64,000 bases of DNA from Acidobacteriota bacterium (GTDB lineage: Bacteria; Acidobacteriota; Terriglobia; Bryobacterales; UBA6623), in contig WGMB01000004.1 of the NCBI GenBank assembly GCA_016125275.1, forward strand, positions 372,001 through 436,000, given 5' to 3'. Below, piece by piece: positions 44,496-53,151 of this stretch (its first letter is position 1; each line of letters opens with the position of its first letter). Below the pieces are notes generated by a model, which worked only from the letters and a program-made list of their open reading frames with translations, did no database searches and was not told where the DNA came from. The translations under genes and the position numbers were made by a program.

Positions 44496-47400
44496 ATGAA
44501 CCATCCTGGTGTTCCACTCGGCGCCGCTCGCGGCGTCCTCCTTTTTCTTTTGCTCGTGGGCTGGGCGGCTTCGCCCGCGCGGGCGCAGGAGGTCAGCGCC
44601 GGCATTACCGGCATCGTCACCGATCCGTCGGGCGCCTCCGTGGTAGCGGCCGAAGTGACAGCGACCGATCTGGATCGCGGCCTTTCCTACACGACCCACT
44701 CCAACGAGGCGGGCAACTACGCGCTTCCGCGCGTGCAGGCCGGCCGCTACGAGGTCCGCGTACAGGCGGAGGGTTTCCGCGGCTGGGTGCAGCCGGAGAT
44801 CATCCTCGAGGTCAACCAGCGCGCTCGCATCGACGTGGTGCTCGAGCTCGGCTCGGTGAGCGAGACCGTCGAGGTTTCCGCCGCCGGTCCTCTGCTGCAG
44901 ACCGAGAAGACCGAGCTGGGCGCGGTCATCACCGGCGAGCAGACCGTGGACCTGCCGCTGCCGACCCGCAACTTCATCTCGATGACGCTGCTGGTGCCCG
45001 GCGTGACTACCACCAATCCTTCGAGCTTCAACAACGGGCGGCGCTCGGGCGGCAACGGCCGGCCCTATGTCAACGGTAACCGCGAGCAGGCCAACAACTT
45101 CCTGCTCGACGGCGTGGACAACAACCAGGTCACCGGCAATCTCACGGCCTACCAGCCGAACATCGACGCCATCGCCGAGTTCAAGGTCATCACCAACAAT
45201 GCCTCGGCTGAGTTCGGCAACTTCCAGGGCGGCGTCATCAACGTCACTCTCAAGTCGGGCTCCAACCAGTTGCATGGCTCCCTGTTCGAGTTCATCCAGA
45301 ACGACAAGCTCAATGCCAACGACTGGGCCCGGAATTGGCAGGCGGCCTCGAACCCGGCCGTTGATCGCCCGGTGCCGATTCGCCAGAACATGTTCGGCTT
45401 CACGCTCGGCGGTCCGGCGATCAAGGACAAGCTGTTCTTCTTCGTCGACTACCAAGGGACCCGCCGCTCCGAGCCCGGCGCCGCCAGCCTGCTCAACGTG
45501 ATGCCGACGGACTTCCGGCAGGGCGATTTCTCGAACCTGCTCGACCCCGACTACTTGGCTGCGAACTCCGTGGCCGGCGGCCCGATCCAGCTCTATGACT
45601 ACGCCTCGGTGGATGCCAACGGCCGGCGGCAGCCCTTCGTGAACAACATGATTCCGATGAGCCGCATCGATCCGGTGGCTGCCAACCTCCTCGCCGACGC
45701 CAGCCTTTACCCGGGCCCTGTCAACGGCGGCCTGCGCCAGAATCAGCTCAACACCGTCAACCGCAAGCTGCTCAACGACCAGGGCGACGCCAAGCTCGAC
45801 TGGCGGCCCACCGATTCGGACACCGTCTCCGCCCGCTACTCCAAGGGCGTGCAGGATGATCCGACGCTCAACACATTCCCGCTCACCTTCAACACCTTCA
45901 ACAACTCGCCGTTCCAGGCCGGGGTGGTGAACTGGACGCGCACGTTCGGCGCCAGCGTGGTGAACGAGCTGCGCCTCGGTGTGAACAACATCATGATCCA
46001 CAACGGCGGCACCGACAACGGGCTCGGCGATGTGGCGCAGCAGCTTGGGATCAAGAACGGCAACGACCGCGGTCCGGGCCTGATGCAGCTCCAGTTCGCG
46101 GGTTCGACCTTCGCGAGCAACGTCGGCAGCGCCAACATCGGCACGCAGTCGATGTCCGCCAACACCACCTACCACTACGCCGACAACCTCACGATCATCC
46201 GCGGCCGCCACCAGATGAAGATGGGCGGCCAGGCGTTACGCCAGCAGATGAATACGTTCTACGCCGGCAACACCGGCCGGACGGGCTTTCTGCAGTACAA
46301 CGGCAACTTCACCCGCGATCAGGCGGTCTCGGCGTCGCGCGGCCTGGCCGAAGCCGATTTCCTGCTCGGCACGCCCGTGCGCATCGGCCGAGGCATTGAC
46401 GGCGCCATTTGGGGACACCGCAAGTGGGTTCTGGGCTTCTACTTCCAGGACGACTGGCGGGCCACCGACGAGCTGACCCTCAACCTGGGGTTGCGCTGGG
46501 AGTGGCATCAGCCGCTGTATGAGGTCCGCGACCGCCAGTCCAACTTCGAGCCCTACACCGGCGCGCTGCTGCTGGCCGGCCAGAACGGCAACTCGCGCGC
46601 TCTCTACAACCCCTACAACAAGGGCTACCAGCCGCGCATCGGCTTCGCCTACACGCCCAAGAAGCTGAAGGGCAAGACGGTGTTCCGCGGCGCCTACACG
46701 ATCTCGTCGTTCATGGAGGGCACCGGCACCAATCTGCGTCTGCCGCTCAACCCGCCGTTCAACGTCGAGTTCGAGGCGATCTACGACAACTTCACGCAGC
46801 CGGGGAGCCTCACCGAGGATGGCTTCTCGACCGTCACGCAAACCAATCCCTACCAGAGCGCCAACATCCGCCTGTGGGACCCGAACGTGCGGCCTTCCAC
46901 CGTCAACCAGTGGAACTTCACCGTCGAGCAGCAGCTGGCCGCACAGACCGTCCTGACGGTCGGCTACGTGGGTCAGAAGGGCACCCACTTGGTGGTGCCG
47001 ATGCCCTACTTCCAGCGCGTGAACGTGGACGGTACGCCAGCGGCCTGCAGGTGCAGCCCGTATCTTTCCGGCAACCCCGACTTGAAGGTCATCTCGCAGA
47101 TCTCCGGCACCGAATCCAACGGCGACCAGGAGTACAACGCGCTGCAGGCCACGCTCCGGCGGCGAATGGCTCGCGGGCTGCTGTTCCAGGCGGCCTATAC
47201 CTGGCAGAAGGGCATGAGCGACGCCATCGGCTACTACGGCTCGGGCGGCCTGTCGGCGCCGCAAAGCGCCTATTGGCAGAACCTGAGGGACAAGCGCGCC
47301 GAGTGGGGCCCGACCTACTTCAACCAGAAGCAGACGTTGGTGGCGAACTTCGTCTACCAGTTGCCGATCGGCAAGGGGCACACCATCGGCGGCAACTGGA

Positions 47401-47864
47401 GCAAGCCTCTGGACGTGGCCTTCGGCGGCTGGCAGGTTTCCGGCATTCTGTCTGCCAAGGCCGGCTTCCCGTGGACGATCTCCGGCGTCGACCGGTCCGG
47501 CACGGTCGCTCGCAGCGCCCGTGCGGATCGCATCGGCGACGGCAACGACGGTCCGCATACGGTGGGCCAGGGCGGTTCCTGGTTTGACAAGTCGGCTTTC
47601 AGCGATACCGCCGTCGGCACCTTCGGCAACTCCGGCGTCGGCGTCGTCTTTGGTCCGCGCTACTCCACTCTGGACGCCAGCGTGGAGAAGAGCTTCCAGG
47701 TCAAGGAGGGGCAGCGGCTGCAGTTCCGCACCGGCTTCATCAACCTGACGAACTCGCCGATCTTCCAGGCCGGCAACCGCTCGGTCACCAGCCCGACCTT
47801 CGGCGAGATCACTTCGGCGCAGGGCGCGCGCATCGTCCAGTTCGGGTTGCGCTACGAGTTTTAG
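44496..47864 (+). CDS. TonB-dependent-receptor-like outer-membrane protein (family B, copy 3)
   Basis: A 1,122-aa barrel receptor, last of the tandem three. The ATG at 44496 (MNHPGVPLGAARGVLLFLLL... signal ending ARAQ) is chosen over one at 44457, because ctgggggt lies just upstream and the upstream extension would precede the signal peptide. It has the regulatory-like domain, the plug with FLLDGVDNNQVTGNLTAYQ, and the barrel ending VQFGLRYEF. It differs from B1/B2 in several barrel loops, for example GSTFASNVGSANIGTQS. Ligand unknown. Confidence 0.9.
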   Translation: MNHPGVPLGAARGVLLFLLLVGWAASPARAQEVSAGITGIVTDPSGASVVAAEVTATDLDRGLSYTTHSNEAGNYALPRVQAGRYEVRVQAEGFRGWVQPEIILEVNQRARIDVVLELGSVSETVEVSAAGPLLQTEKTELGAVITGEQTVDLPLPTRNFISMTLLVPGVTTTNPSSFNNGRRSGGNGRPYVNGNREQANNFLLDGVDNNQVTGNLTAYQPNIDAIAEFKVITNNASAEFGNFQGGVINVTLKSGSNQLHGSLFEFIQNDKLNANDWARNWQAASNPAVDRPVPIRQNMFGFTLGGPAIKDKLFFFVDYQGTRRSEPGAASLLNVMPTDFRQGDFSNLLDPDYLAANSVAGGPIQLYDYASVDANGRRQPFVNNMIPMSRIDPVAANLLADASLYPGPVNGGLRQNQLNTVNRKLLNDQGDAKLDWRPTDSDTVSARYSKGVQDDPTLNTFPLTFNTFNNSPFQAGVVNWTRTFGASVVNELRLGVNNIMIHNGGTDNGLGDVAQQLGIKNGNDRGPGLMQLQFAGSTFASNVGSANIGTQSMSANTTYHYADNLTIIRGRHQMKMGGQALRQQMNTFYAGNTGRTGFLQYNGNFTRDQAVSASRGLAEADFLLGTPVRIGRGIDGAIWGHRKWVLGFYFQDDWRATDELTLNLGLRWEWHQPLYEVRDRQSNFEPYTGALLLAGQNGNSRALYNPYNKGYQPRIGFAYTPKKLKGKTVFRGAYTISSFMEGTGTNLRLPLNPPFNVEFEAIYDNFTQPGSLTEDGFSTVTQTNPYQSANIRLWDPNVRPSTVNQWNFTVEQQLAAQTVLTVGYVGQKGTHLVVPMPYFQRVNVDGTPAACRCSPYLSGNPDLKVISQISGTESNGDQEYNALQATLRRRMARGLLFQAAYTWQKGMSDAIGYYGSGGLSAPQSAYWQNLRDKRAEWGPTYFNQKQTLVANFVYQLPIGKGHTIGGNWSKPLDVAFGGWQVSGILSAKAGFPWTISGVDRSGTVARSARADRIGDGNDGPHTVGQGGSWFDKSAFSDTAVGTFGNSGVGVVFGPRYSTLDASVEKSFQVKEGQRLQFRTGFINLTNSPIFQAGNRSVTSPTFGEITSAQGARIVQFGLRYEF

Positions 47865-47900
47865 CGCAAGACGGATTCGACAACGAGAATCACCAGCCGG

Positions 47901-47927
47901 CGGCCGGAGCGGACAGCGCTCCGGCCG
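47901..47927. terminator. Hairpin between receptor B3 and the pentapeptide-repeat gene
   Basis: A perfect 11-bp stem (cggccggagcg at 47901-47911 with cgctccggccg at 47917-47927) lies between convergent stops at 47864 and 47948. The plus-strand tail is tcgctttcg. Confidence 0.65.
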
Positions 47928-47947
47928 TCGCTTTCGTTGGGGAGCGG

Positions 47948-48544
47948 TCAGCGAAAGCGCATGATCCACTGCGTCAGCCGGGAGCCCTTCTCCCCGGCGC
48001 CTTTCGCCGACTGCTTCTGGTCTTCGCTCAGACCCAGCACGACAGTCAGATTCACGCCGCGCAGGTCGGCCCCATCGAGCCGCGCGTCGTGCAGCTTGGC
48101 CTCATGCAGGTTTGCGTCGCCAAGCAGAGCCCCGCGAAGGTCCGCGCGGGTGAGGTTAGCGCGTGCGAGCTCCGCTGCTCGCAGGTCGGCTCCCGGCAGA
48201 ACCGCTTCGAGCAAGTTGGTCTTACGCAGCTTGGCTCCTCGCAAATCGGCTCCATCGAAGCGAGAGCGCTCTGCCGAAGCCTCCTGAAAGTCCGCCGCTG
48301 CGAGCCGCGCCCCGTCGAACACGGCACCTTCGAGTTGCGATTGGACGAAGTCGGCGTAGCGCAAGTCGGCCCCGCTGAGGTCGGCTCCGCTGAGGTCGGC
48401 GTTGTGGAAGGAGACACCGCGCAGGTCTCGACCGCGTAGCTCCGCGCCCCGAAAGTCCGCCACGAACCGGAAGCGTTCCTCGCGCCACCAATTCCAGTTC
48501 TGTACGCCCCGCCGGAGCTCGTCCAACAATCGCTGATCGGCCAT
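47948..48544 (-). CDS. Pentapeptide-repeat protein in a DNA-repair operon
   Basis: A 198-aa protein made largely of A(D/N)LXX pentapeptides from residue about 28 to 165 (for example GVSFHNADLSGADLSGADL, then GANLTRADLRG-like units), which fold as a right-handed quadrilateral beta-helix. N-terminal residues 1-25 are a helical cap rich in Trp and Arg (NWNWWREERFRF), and the C-terminus is a charged tail. No signal peptide, so it is cytosolic. Size matches Qnr/MfpA-type proteins that mimic DNA and bind gyrase, but pentapeptide proteins have many roles. It starts three bases after the PdeM stop (TAGCAGATG), so it is the third gene of the Lhr-like/PdeM operon. That position suggests a DNA-related role, by inference. 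Confidence 0.85.
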   Translation of the reverse strand: MADQRLLDELRRGVQNWNWWREERFRFVADFRGAELRGRDLRGVSFHNADLSGADLSGADLRYADFVQSQLEGAVFDGARLAAADFQEASAERSRFDGADLRGAKLRKTNLLEAVLPGADLRAAELARANLTRADLRGALLGDANLHEAKLHDARLDGADLRGVNLTVVLGLSEDQKQSAKGAGEKGSRLTQWIMRFR

Positions 48545-48547
48545 CTG

Positions 48548-49222
48548 CTAGCCTCCTCCCGCCCGGTCGCGCCGCACTCCGGGGACCTCCACTACTTCAT
48601 CTTCGGCGATCACGAACACGCGTTCGTCCGGCCGCGGCTGGAACAGCCCGCCGTCAGCCAAGCCGCTGAAGGCCGGCAGCACCGCCGAGGCGGGACCGAT
48701 CCGGAAGCAGTGCAACTTGAGAACCTCTCCGGCCGGCCCCCACAGCCGGGCTTTCGGATGGAGGTGGCCGGCCAACACGTACGCCCCGGGTTCGGGACCG
48801 GGAACGTGCCGGAGCGCGAAAGGGCCGTCGCGCAAGGGCTCGTCATGGCACTCCATGCGCCAAGTAGCCGGAGGGTCGCCCGCGCGCAAGTCATGATTGC
48901 CCCGCACCAGAGCGACGGTCAACTCGGCGTGGTTGCGTCGCCAGGCCTCCACGGCCGCTATGGTCTCGGGATGGCGGCCTTGTTTGGCGTGCAACAGGTC
49001 CCCCAGGATGACCAGCCGCTCCGCTCGCGTACTCACGAGCAGCTCACTGAGGCGGCGCAGGTCGTCCGTGGTGCTTCCCGGCGGGATCGGCAGGTTGGCG
49101 TGGCGCAGCGTCGCGGCCTTGCCCCAGTGGGGATCGGCGATCAGCAGCGTGCTCGCCGCCGGCCGCCACAAGGCCCGGCCGGCCAACAGTTCCACCCGCT
49201 CTCCGGCTAGCTCAATCGTCAT
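48548..49222 (-). CDS. pdeM: Ligase-associated DNA-damage-response phosphoesterase PdeM
   Basis: A 224-aa calcineurin-like metallophosphoesterase with the five metal-site motifs in order: LLIADPHWGK (DxH), VILGDLLHAK (GDxxH), VRGNHDL (GNHD) and, at the end, LAGHLHPKARL (GHxH). Bacterial PdeM enzymes form a DNA-repair set with an Lhr-type helicase, an ATP-dependent ligase and a metallo-beta-lactamase-type nuclease. Here the ATG overlaps the helicase stop (ATGA, 49219-49222), a classic coupled arrangement. Ligase and nuclease genes of the set are not present nearby. The family call is strong from context and motifs; nuclease activity is known for homologues only. Confidence 0.9.
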   Translation of the reverse strand: MTIELAGERVELLAGRALWRPAASTLLIADPHWGKAATLRHANLPIPPGSTTDDLRRLSELLVSTRAERLVILGDLLHAKQGRHPETIAAVEAWRRNHAELTVALVRGNHDLRAGDPPATWRMECHDEPLRDGPFALRHVPGPEPGAYVLAGHLHPKARLWGPAGEVLKLHCFRIGPASAVLPAFSGLADGGLFQPRPDERVFVIAEDEVVEVPGVRRDRAGGG

Positions 49223-51708
49223 GGCGCCTCGTCCGCGGCGGCTTCGAGCGTCACCTGCAGGCGGCGCACGCGGTCGGCCAGCTTCTCCGAGCTCAAGCTC
49301 TCCCGCATCCGCTCGACCAAGAGCGGGAAGCCCAGGGGCGTAGGCCGCTCGGGCTGGACGATGACCAGTCGCCCCTTCCGGATGCGCTCCAGCGTCTCCA
49401 GCAGGCGCGCCTGATCGAGTTGGCGTTCGAGGAGCTCCCGGCGCGCTTGCAGCAGGAGGAGGTTGCCCGGATCGTGCTTCTCGAAAACGTCGAAGATCAG
49501 CCCGCTCGAGGCTTGCAGTTGGCGAGCGGACTTGCCGGCGCCGGGATAGCCCTGGAAAACCAGCCCGGCGATGCGCGCGATCTCCCGAAACTGGCGGCGG
49601 GCCATCTCGGCGGCGTTCAGCGACGACAGGATGTCCGCCTCCAGTCGTTCAGCGGCGAACAGGCCGCTTGCCAGCGCCTCGTCGAAGGGGGGAGGAGTCG
49701 GCGAGAGCAGCTCGAAGCCATAGTCGTTCACTGCCATCGAGAACGTGATGGGCCGGATCTGGGCCATCCGGAAGGCCAGCAAGGCGGCCAAGCCCTGATG
49801 GGCTAGCCGGCCTTCGAAGGGGTAGAAGTAGAGATGCCACCCTTCGCGCGTGCGAACACGCTCCACCAGCACCTCCGCCAGGCCCGGTAGTGCGGACCAG
49901 CGCCGCTGCAACTCCAGGATCGGCTGCACGGCCTGCATCTCGGGACCCTCATAGACGCCTCGGCGCGCCTGGTCCAGCTTCTGGCGAACCGCCCGCGAGA
50001 GCTCGCTCGACAAAGGCATCTTGCCGCCCATCCAGCGCGGAACGACGCCTTGCTTGCCGGCGGCCTTGCGGACCCACAGCGTCATGTCCCGCAGTCGTAC
50101 GACCTCCAGCGACCGGCCGGCGAACAGGAAACAGTCCCCCGGCTTGAGCCTCGACGCGAAGTACTCCTCCACCGAGCCGATCCGCATTCCGTTCATGAAC
50201 TGCACGTGCAGAGAGGAGTCGCTGACGATCGTTCCGATGGACATGCGATGGCGCCGGGCGATCTTCGCGTCCTCGACCCGGTAGATCCCAGCGGGGTCCT
50301 GGGCGAGCTTGCGGTATTCCGGGTAGGCTCGCAACGTTCGGCCGCCGGTGGCGGCGAAATCCAACGTCCAGGCCCAGTCGTCGTCACTCAAGTCGCGGAA
50401 CGCGTGCGTCCGGCGGACTTCCCGCAGCAACTCTTCGGGGCGAAAACCGCCGCCCAGCGCGATGGTGACCGCGTGCTGCGCCAGGACGTCGAGCGGCTCG
50501 GCCACCGGCTCCCGCGCCTCGATGCGTCCGGCGGTCAGGGCGTCCCGAGCGGCGGCGACCTCCACGAGCTCGAAGGCGTTGGTTGGGACGCAGGTCACGC
50601 GGCTGACGGCGCCGGGCTGATGGCCGCTGCGGCCCGCCCGTTGGAGCAGGCGAGCGACGCCTTTGGGACTGCCGACCTGGAAGACGCGGTCAACGGGCGA
50701 GAAATCCACGCCCAGGTCCAGGCTGGACGTGCAGACCACGGCGCGCAGGCGCCCGTCGCGCAGGTTCCTTTCCACCCACCGCCGCGCGTCCGGATCGAGC
50801 GAGCCGTGGTGTAGCGCGATCTCGCCGGCCCAGCCCGGGCGCGCCTCGAGCAGGGCCTGGTACCAGGCTTCGGTCTGGGACCGCGTGTTGGTGAAGAGCA
50901 ACGCTGAGCGGCAGCGCTCGAGCTCCGTGAGAACCGCCGGCAACAGCTTCAATCCCAGGTGTCCAGCCCAAGGAAACCGTTCGATCTCGGTCGGCAGCGT
51001 CGAGTCGATGCCGTAGTGCTTGTGGGCCATTCCCTCGATCAGCAGGCCGCGCCGCGCCGACGAACCCAGCATCGCCGCCTTGGCGACGGCCAGGTTGCCC
51101 AGCGTCGCCGAAAGCCCCCAGATGCGGAGGTCGCGCCGCCAACACCGCAGCCGCGCCAGGGCCAGCTCGGTCTGCACGCCGCGCTTGCCGCCCAACAACT
51201 CGTGCCACTCGTCCACCACTACAGCCCGCAGGCTGCCAAAGCGTTCGCGGGCGTCCTCGCGGGAGAGCTGGAGGGTGAGGCTCTCCGGCGTGGTGACCAG
51301 AACGCTCGGTAACAAGCGCCCTTGGCGGGTGCGGACCGTGGACGGCGTGTCGCCGGAGCGGGTCTCGATCGTCCAGGGCAATCCGAGAGCCTGGATGGGC
51401 TTCTCCAGAGCCTGGGCCGTGTCGTCGGCCAGAGCGCGCAGCGGCGTGATCCAGAGCAGGGTCAGCGGCGCCGTCGCCGCCGACGAAAGCTCGGCGAGGG
51501 CGTCGATCACCGGTCCGAGCGCCGCGGCGTAGGTCTTGCCGGTTCCCGTGGTGGAATGCAGCAAGCCGCTGCGACCCTCGAGCCAGGCGTCCCAGCAGCG
51601 CTCCTGGAAGGGAAAGGGCCGCCAGCCCTGGGCCCCGAACCAGTCGCGCACCGCCGCTCGCGCCGCCGCCAGCCGAGCGTCCCGCGATGGAATTTCTGCC
51701 GCCGTCAC
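49219..51708 (-). CDS. Ligase-associated DNA-damage-response DEXH helicase (Lhr-core type)
   Basis: An 829-aa superfamily-2 helicase with motif I TTGTGKTYAA, motif II VVDEWHEL (DEWH), motif V LDLGVDFSPVDRVFQVGSP and motif VI LLQRAGRSGHQPG, followed by the winged-helix and beta-barrel Lhr core. Lhr-core proteins translocate 3' to 5' on DNA and unwind DNA or RNA:DNA substrates. Its length fits the short ligase-associated class and not the 1,400-1,500-aa full Lhr. The GTG at 51708 is the start; upstream a DUF1080 gene runs divergently with 57 bases between. It is first in the operon with PdeM and the pentapeptide-repeat gene, and probably acts in repair of damaged or RNA-containing DNA. Confidence 0.92.
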   Translation of the reverse strand: MTAAEIPSRDARLAAARAAVRDWFGAQGWRPFPFQERCWDAWLEGRSGLLHSTTGTGKTYAAALGPVIDALAELSSAATAPLTLLWITPLRALADDTAQALEKPIQALGLPWTIETRSGDTPSTVRTRQGRLLPSVLVTTPESLTLQLSREDARERFGSLRAVVVDEWHELLGGKRGVQTELALARLRCWRRDLRIWGLSATLGNLAVAKAAMLGSSARRGLLIEGMAHKHYGIDSTLPTEIERFPWAGHLGLKLLPAVLTELERCRSALLFTNTRSQTEAWYQALLEARPGWAGEIALHHGSLDPDARRWVERNLRDGRLRAVVCTSSLDLGVDFSPVDRVFQVGSPKGVARLLQRAGRSGHQPGAVSRVTCVPTNAFELVEVAAARDALTAGRIEAREPVAEPLDVLAQHAVTIALGGGFRPEELLREVRRTHAFRDLSDDDWAWTLDFAATGGRTLRAYPEYRKLAQDPAGIYRVEDAKIARRHRMSIGTIVSDSSLHVQFMNGMRIGSVEEYFASRLKPGDCFLFAGRSLEVVRLRDMTLWVRKAAGKQGVVPRWMGGKMPLSSELSRAVRQKLDQARRGVYEGPEMQAVQPILELQRRWSALPGLAEVLVERVRTREGWHLYFYPFEGRLAHQGLAALLAFRMAQIRPITFSMAVNDYGFELLSPTPPPFDEALASGLFAAERLEADILSSLNAAEMARRQFREIARIAGLVFQGYPGAGKSARQLQASSGLIFDVFEKHDPGNLLLLQARRELLERQLDQARLLETLERIRKGRLVIVQPERPTPLGFPLLVERMRESLSSEKLADRVRRLQVTLEAAADEAP

Positions 51709-51765
51709 CTGCGCTTCATTCTAGAAAGGCGCTAGACTGCACCAAGGAAAGGATCCCCCAAAGCC

Positions 51766-52389
51766 ATGAAGCGATTGCTCCCACTCCTGCTGTTGTGTCT
51801 GTTGCCCGCCTTCGGGGCCGAGGACGGTTTCATCTCCCTGTGGGATGGCAAGACGTTCAACGGCTGGAAGAAGACCAACGACAATCCGGACACGTTCAAG
51901 ATCGAGGACGGAAAGATCGTGGCCAACGGCCCGCGCTGCCACCTGTTCTACGTGGGCGACGTGCACGGGGGTAAGTTCAAGGACTTCGAGCTCAAGGTCG
52001 ACGTGATGACCAAGCCGAACTCCAATGGCGGCGTCTACTTCCACACCGCCTACCAGGAAGAGGGCTGGCCTGCCAAGGGCTTCGAGGTGCAGGTGAACAA
52101 CTCACACAAGGACTGGCGCCGCAGCGGCGGCCTCTACGCCGTCGACGACGTGAAGACCGTCCCCACCAAGGACGGCGAGTGGTTCACCGAGCACATCATC
52201 GTCAAGGGCAAGCACGTCACAATCTTCCTCAACGATCAGAAGGTCGTCGACTGGACTCAGCCCACCGATTGGACGCCGCCTCAGGGCATGGACGGCCGCG
52301 TGATCGGCACAGGGACCTTTGCGCTGCAAGGTCACGACCCGGGTAGCACGGTCTACTACCGCAACATCCGGGTCAAGCCGCTGGACTGA
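51766..52389 (+). CDS. 3-keto-disaccharide hydrolase (DUF1080) domain protein
   Basis: A 207-aa secreted protein: signal peptide MKRLLPLLLLCLLPAFGA, then a single DUF1080/LamG-like jelly-roll from residue 20 on. Family landmarks are FISLWDGKTFNGW at the start, then NSNGGVYFH, KGFEVQVNNSH, TGTFALQGHDPGS and YYRNIRVKPL at the end. Some members cleave 3-ketoglycosides; many Bryobacterales and Planctomycetes have dozens of copies of unknown specificity. It is expressed divergently from the helicase operon and stands as a single gene. Confidence 0.88.
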   Translation: MKRLLPLLLLCLLPAFGAEDGFISLWDGKTFNGWKKTNDNPDTFKIEDGKIVANGPRCHLFYVGDVHGGKFKDFELKVDVMTKPNSNGGVYFHTAYQEEGWPAKGFEVQVNNSHKDWRRSGGLYAVDDVKTVPTKDGEWFTEHIIVKGKHVTIFLNDQKVVDWTQPTDWTPPQGMDGRVIGTGTFALQGHDPGSTVYYRNIRVKPLD

Positions 52390-52413
52390 GCCAGGCGGCG
52401 CCCAGCGCCGCCT

Positions 52414-53130
52414 TCAGACCCGAATCCCGATGCGCCAGAGCACGTAGCTGATCGACTCGCGGATCAGGCGTTTGCGGCGCTCCCAAGGATCGCCGCCTTC
52501 CAGCGACATGCGCGGCGAGCCGTAGACCGTCAGGCCCCTTTCCTCGAGCATCCGCTTGGAGCGGAGCATGTGGTAGTCGTCGCTGACGACGATGCAGCTG
52601 GTGAGCTGCATGCGGTCCATGATCTCGCCGACCGCCGCGGCCGACTGCATGGTGGAGGTGCCGGCCTCTTCGACGGTGATGAATTCCGCCGGCACGCCGT
52701 TCTCCGAAAGATACTCCCGGCTCACTTCGCCCTCGGAGAACTTGGCGCCTTCGCCGTGCCCGCCCGTGGTGATGATGCGCGGCGCCAGCTCCCGTTGGTA
52801 GAGCTCCAAAGCATGGTCCAGGCGGGCCTTGAGCACCGGAGAGGGCCGCCCCCAGTATTGGGCGGCGCCCAGCACGACGATCACGTCCGCCGGCTGCGCC
52901 TCGTCCACCTGGGCCTGCCGGGCCACCTGGAAATAGACCACGCCCACGCAGCCTGCCGCCGCCGCCGCGGCGAGGCTGAGCGTCATCAGCAAGCCACGGA
53001 TCCAACCGCGGCGACTCTCGGTTTCGGTCCTCAGGTGCAGAATCAGGGCGCCTCTAATCGTAAAGGACGCAACGCCGAGCCGCTCCGGTTCTGACCGTCT
53101 CGGACAGGTCGGCTCTGGCGCGCCCCCCAT
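52414..53130 (-). CDS. YdcF/SanA-type DUF218 membrane protein
   Basis: A protein of about 238 aa with one N-terminal transmembrane helix (LLMTLSLAAAAAAGCVGVVYF) and a periplasmic DUF218 domain: DVIVVLGAAQY, RLDHALELYQRELAPRIITTGG, STMQSAAAV and CIVVSDDYHMLRSKRMLEERG, which are the family's conserved blocks. The reading frame is open much further upstream across the divergent methyltransferase gene. I chose the ATG at 53130 because it does not overlap that gene; a start nearer the membrane helix is possible. Relatives (SanA, YdcF, ElyC) act in envelope integrity, but the reaction is not proven. Confidence 0.8.
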   Translation of the reverse strand: MGGAPEPTCPRRSEPERLGVASFTIRGALILHLRTETESRRGWIRGLLMTLSLAAAAAAGCVGVVYFQVARQAQVDEAQPADVIVVLGAAQYWGRPSPVLKARLDHALELYQRELAPRIITTGGHGEGAKFSEGEVSREYLSENGVPAEFITVEEAGTSTMQSAAAVGEIMDRMQLTSCIVVSDDYHMLRSKRMLEERGLTVYGSPRMSLEGGDPWERRKRLIRESISYVLWRIGIRV

Positions 53131-53151
53131 GATTCTATTACGCTGACCTGC

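Larger units (their letters stand above)
37231..47864 (+). repeat. Tandem triplication of receptor genes (family B)
   Basis: Three head-to-tail paralogues (37231-40575, 40866-44234, 44496-47864) encode 1,114, 1,122 and 1,122 aa. Blocks at the N-terminal domain, plug and last 35 residues are nearly identical (for example SPTFGEITSAQG before IQFGLRYEF in all three), while loops in the first third of the barrel differ. Each unit has its own upstream motif, GGGGG ribosome site and downstream hairpin, so the duplicated unit included control sequences. Confidence 0.9.

Noticed and set aside
44247-47969. Two long antisense frames opposite receptor B3
   Set aside because: They span intergenic hairpins and the opposite strand of a firm gene, and have no start with a ribosome site.
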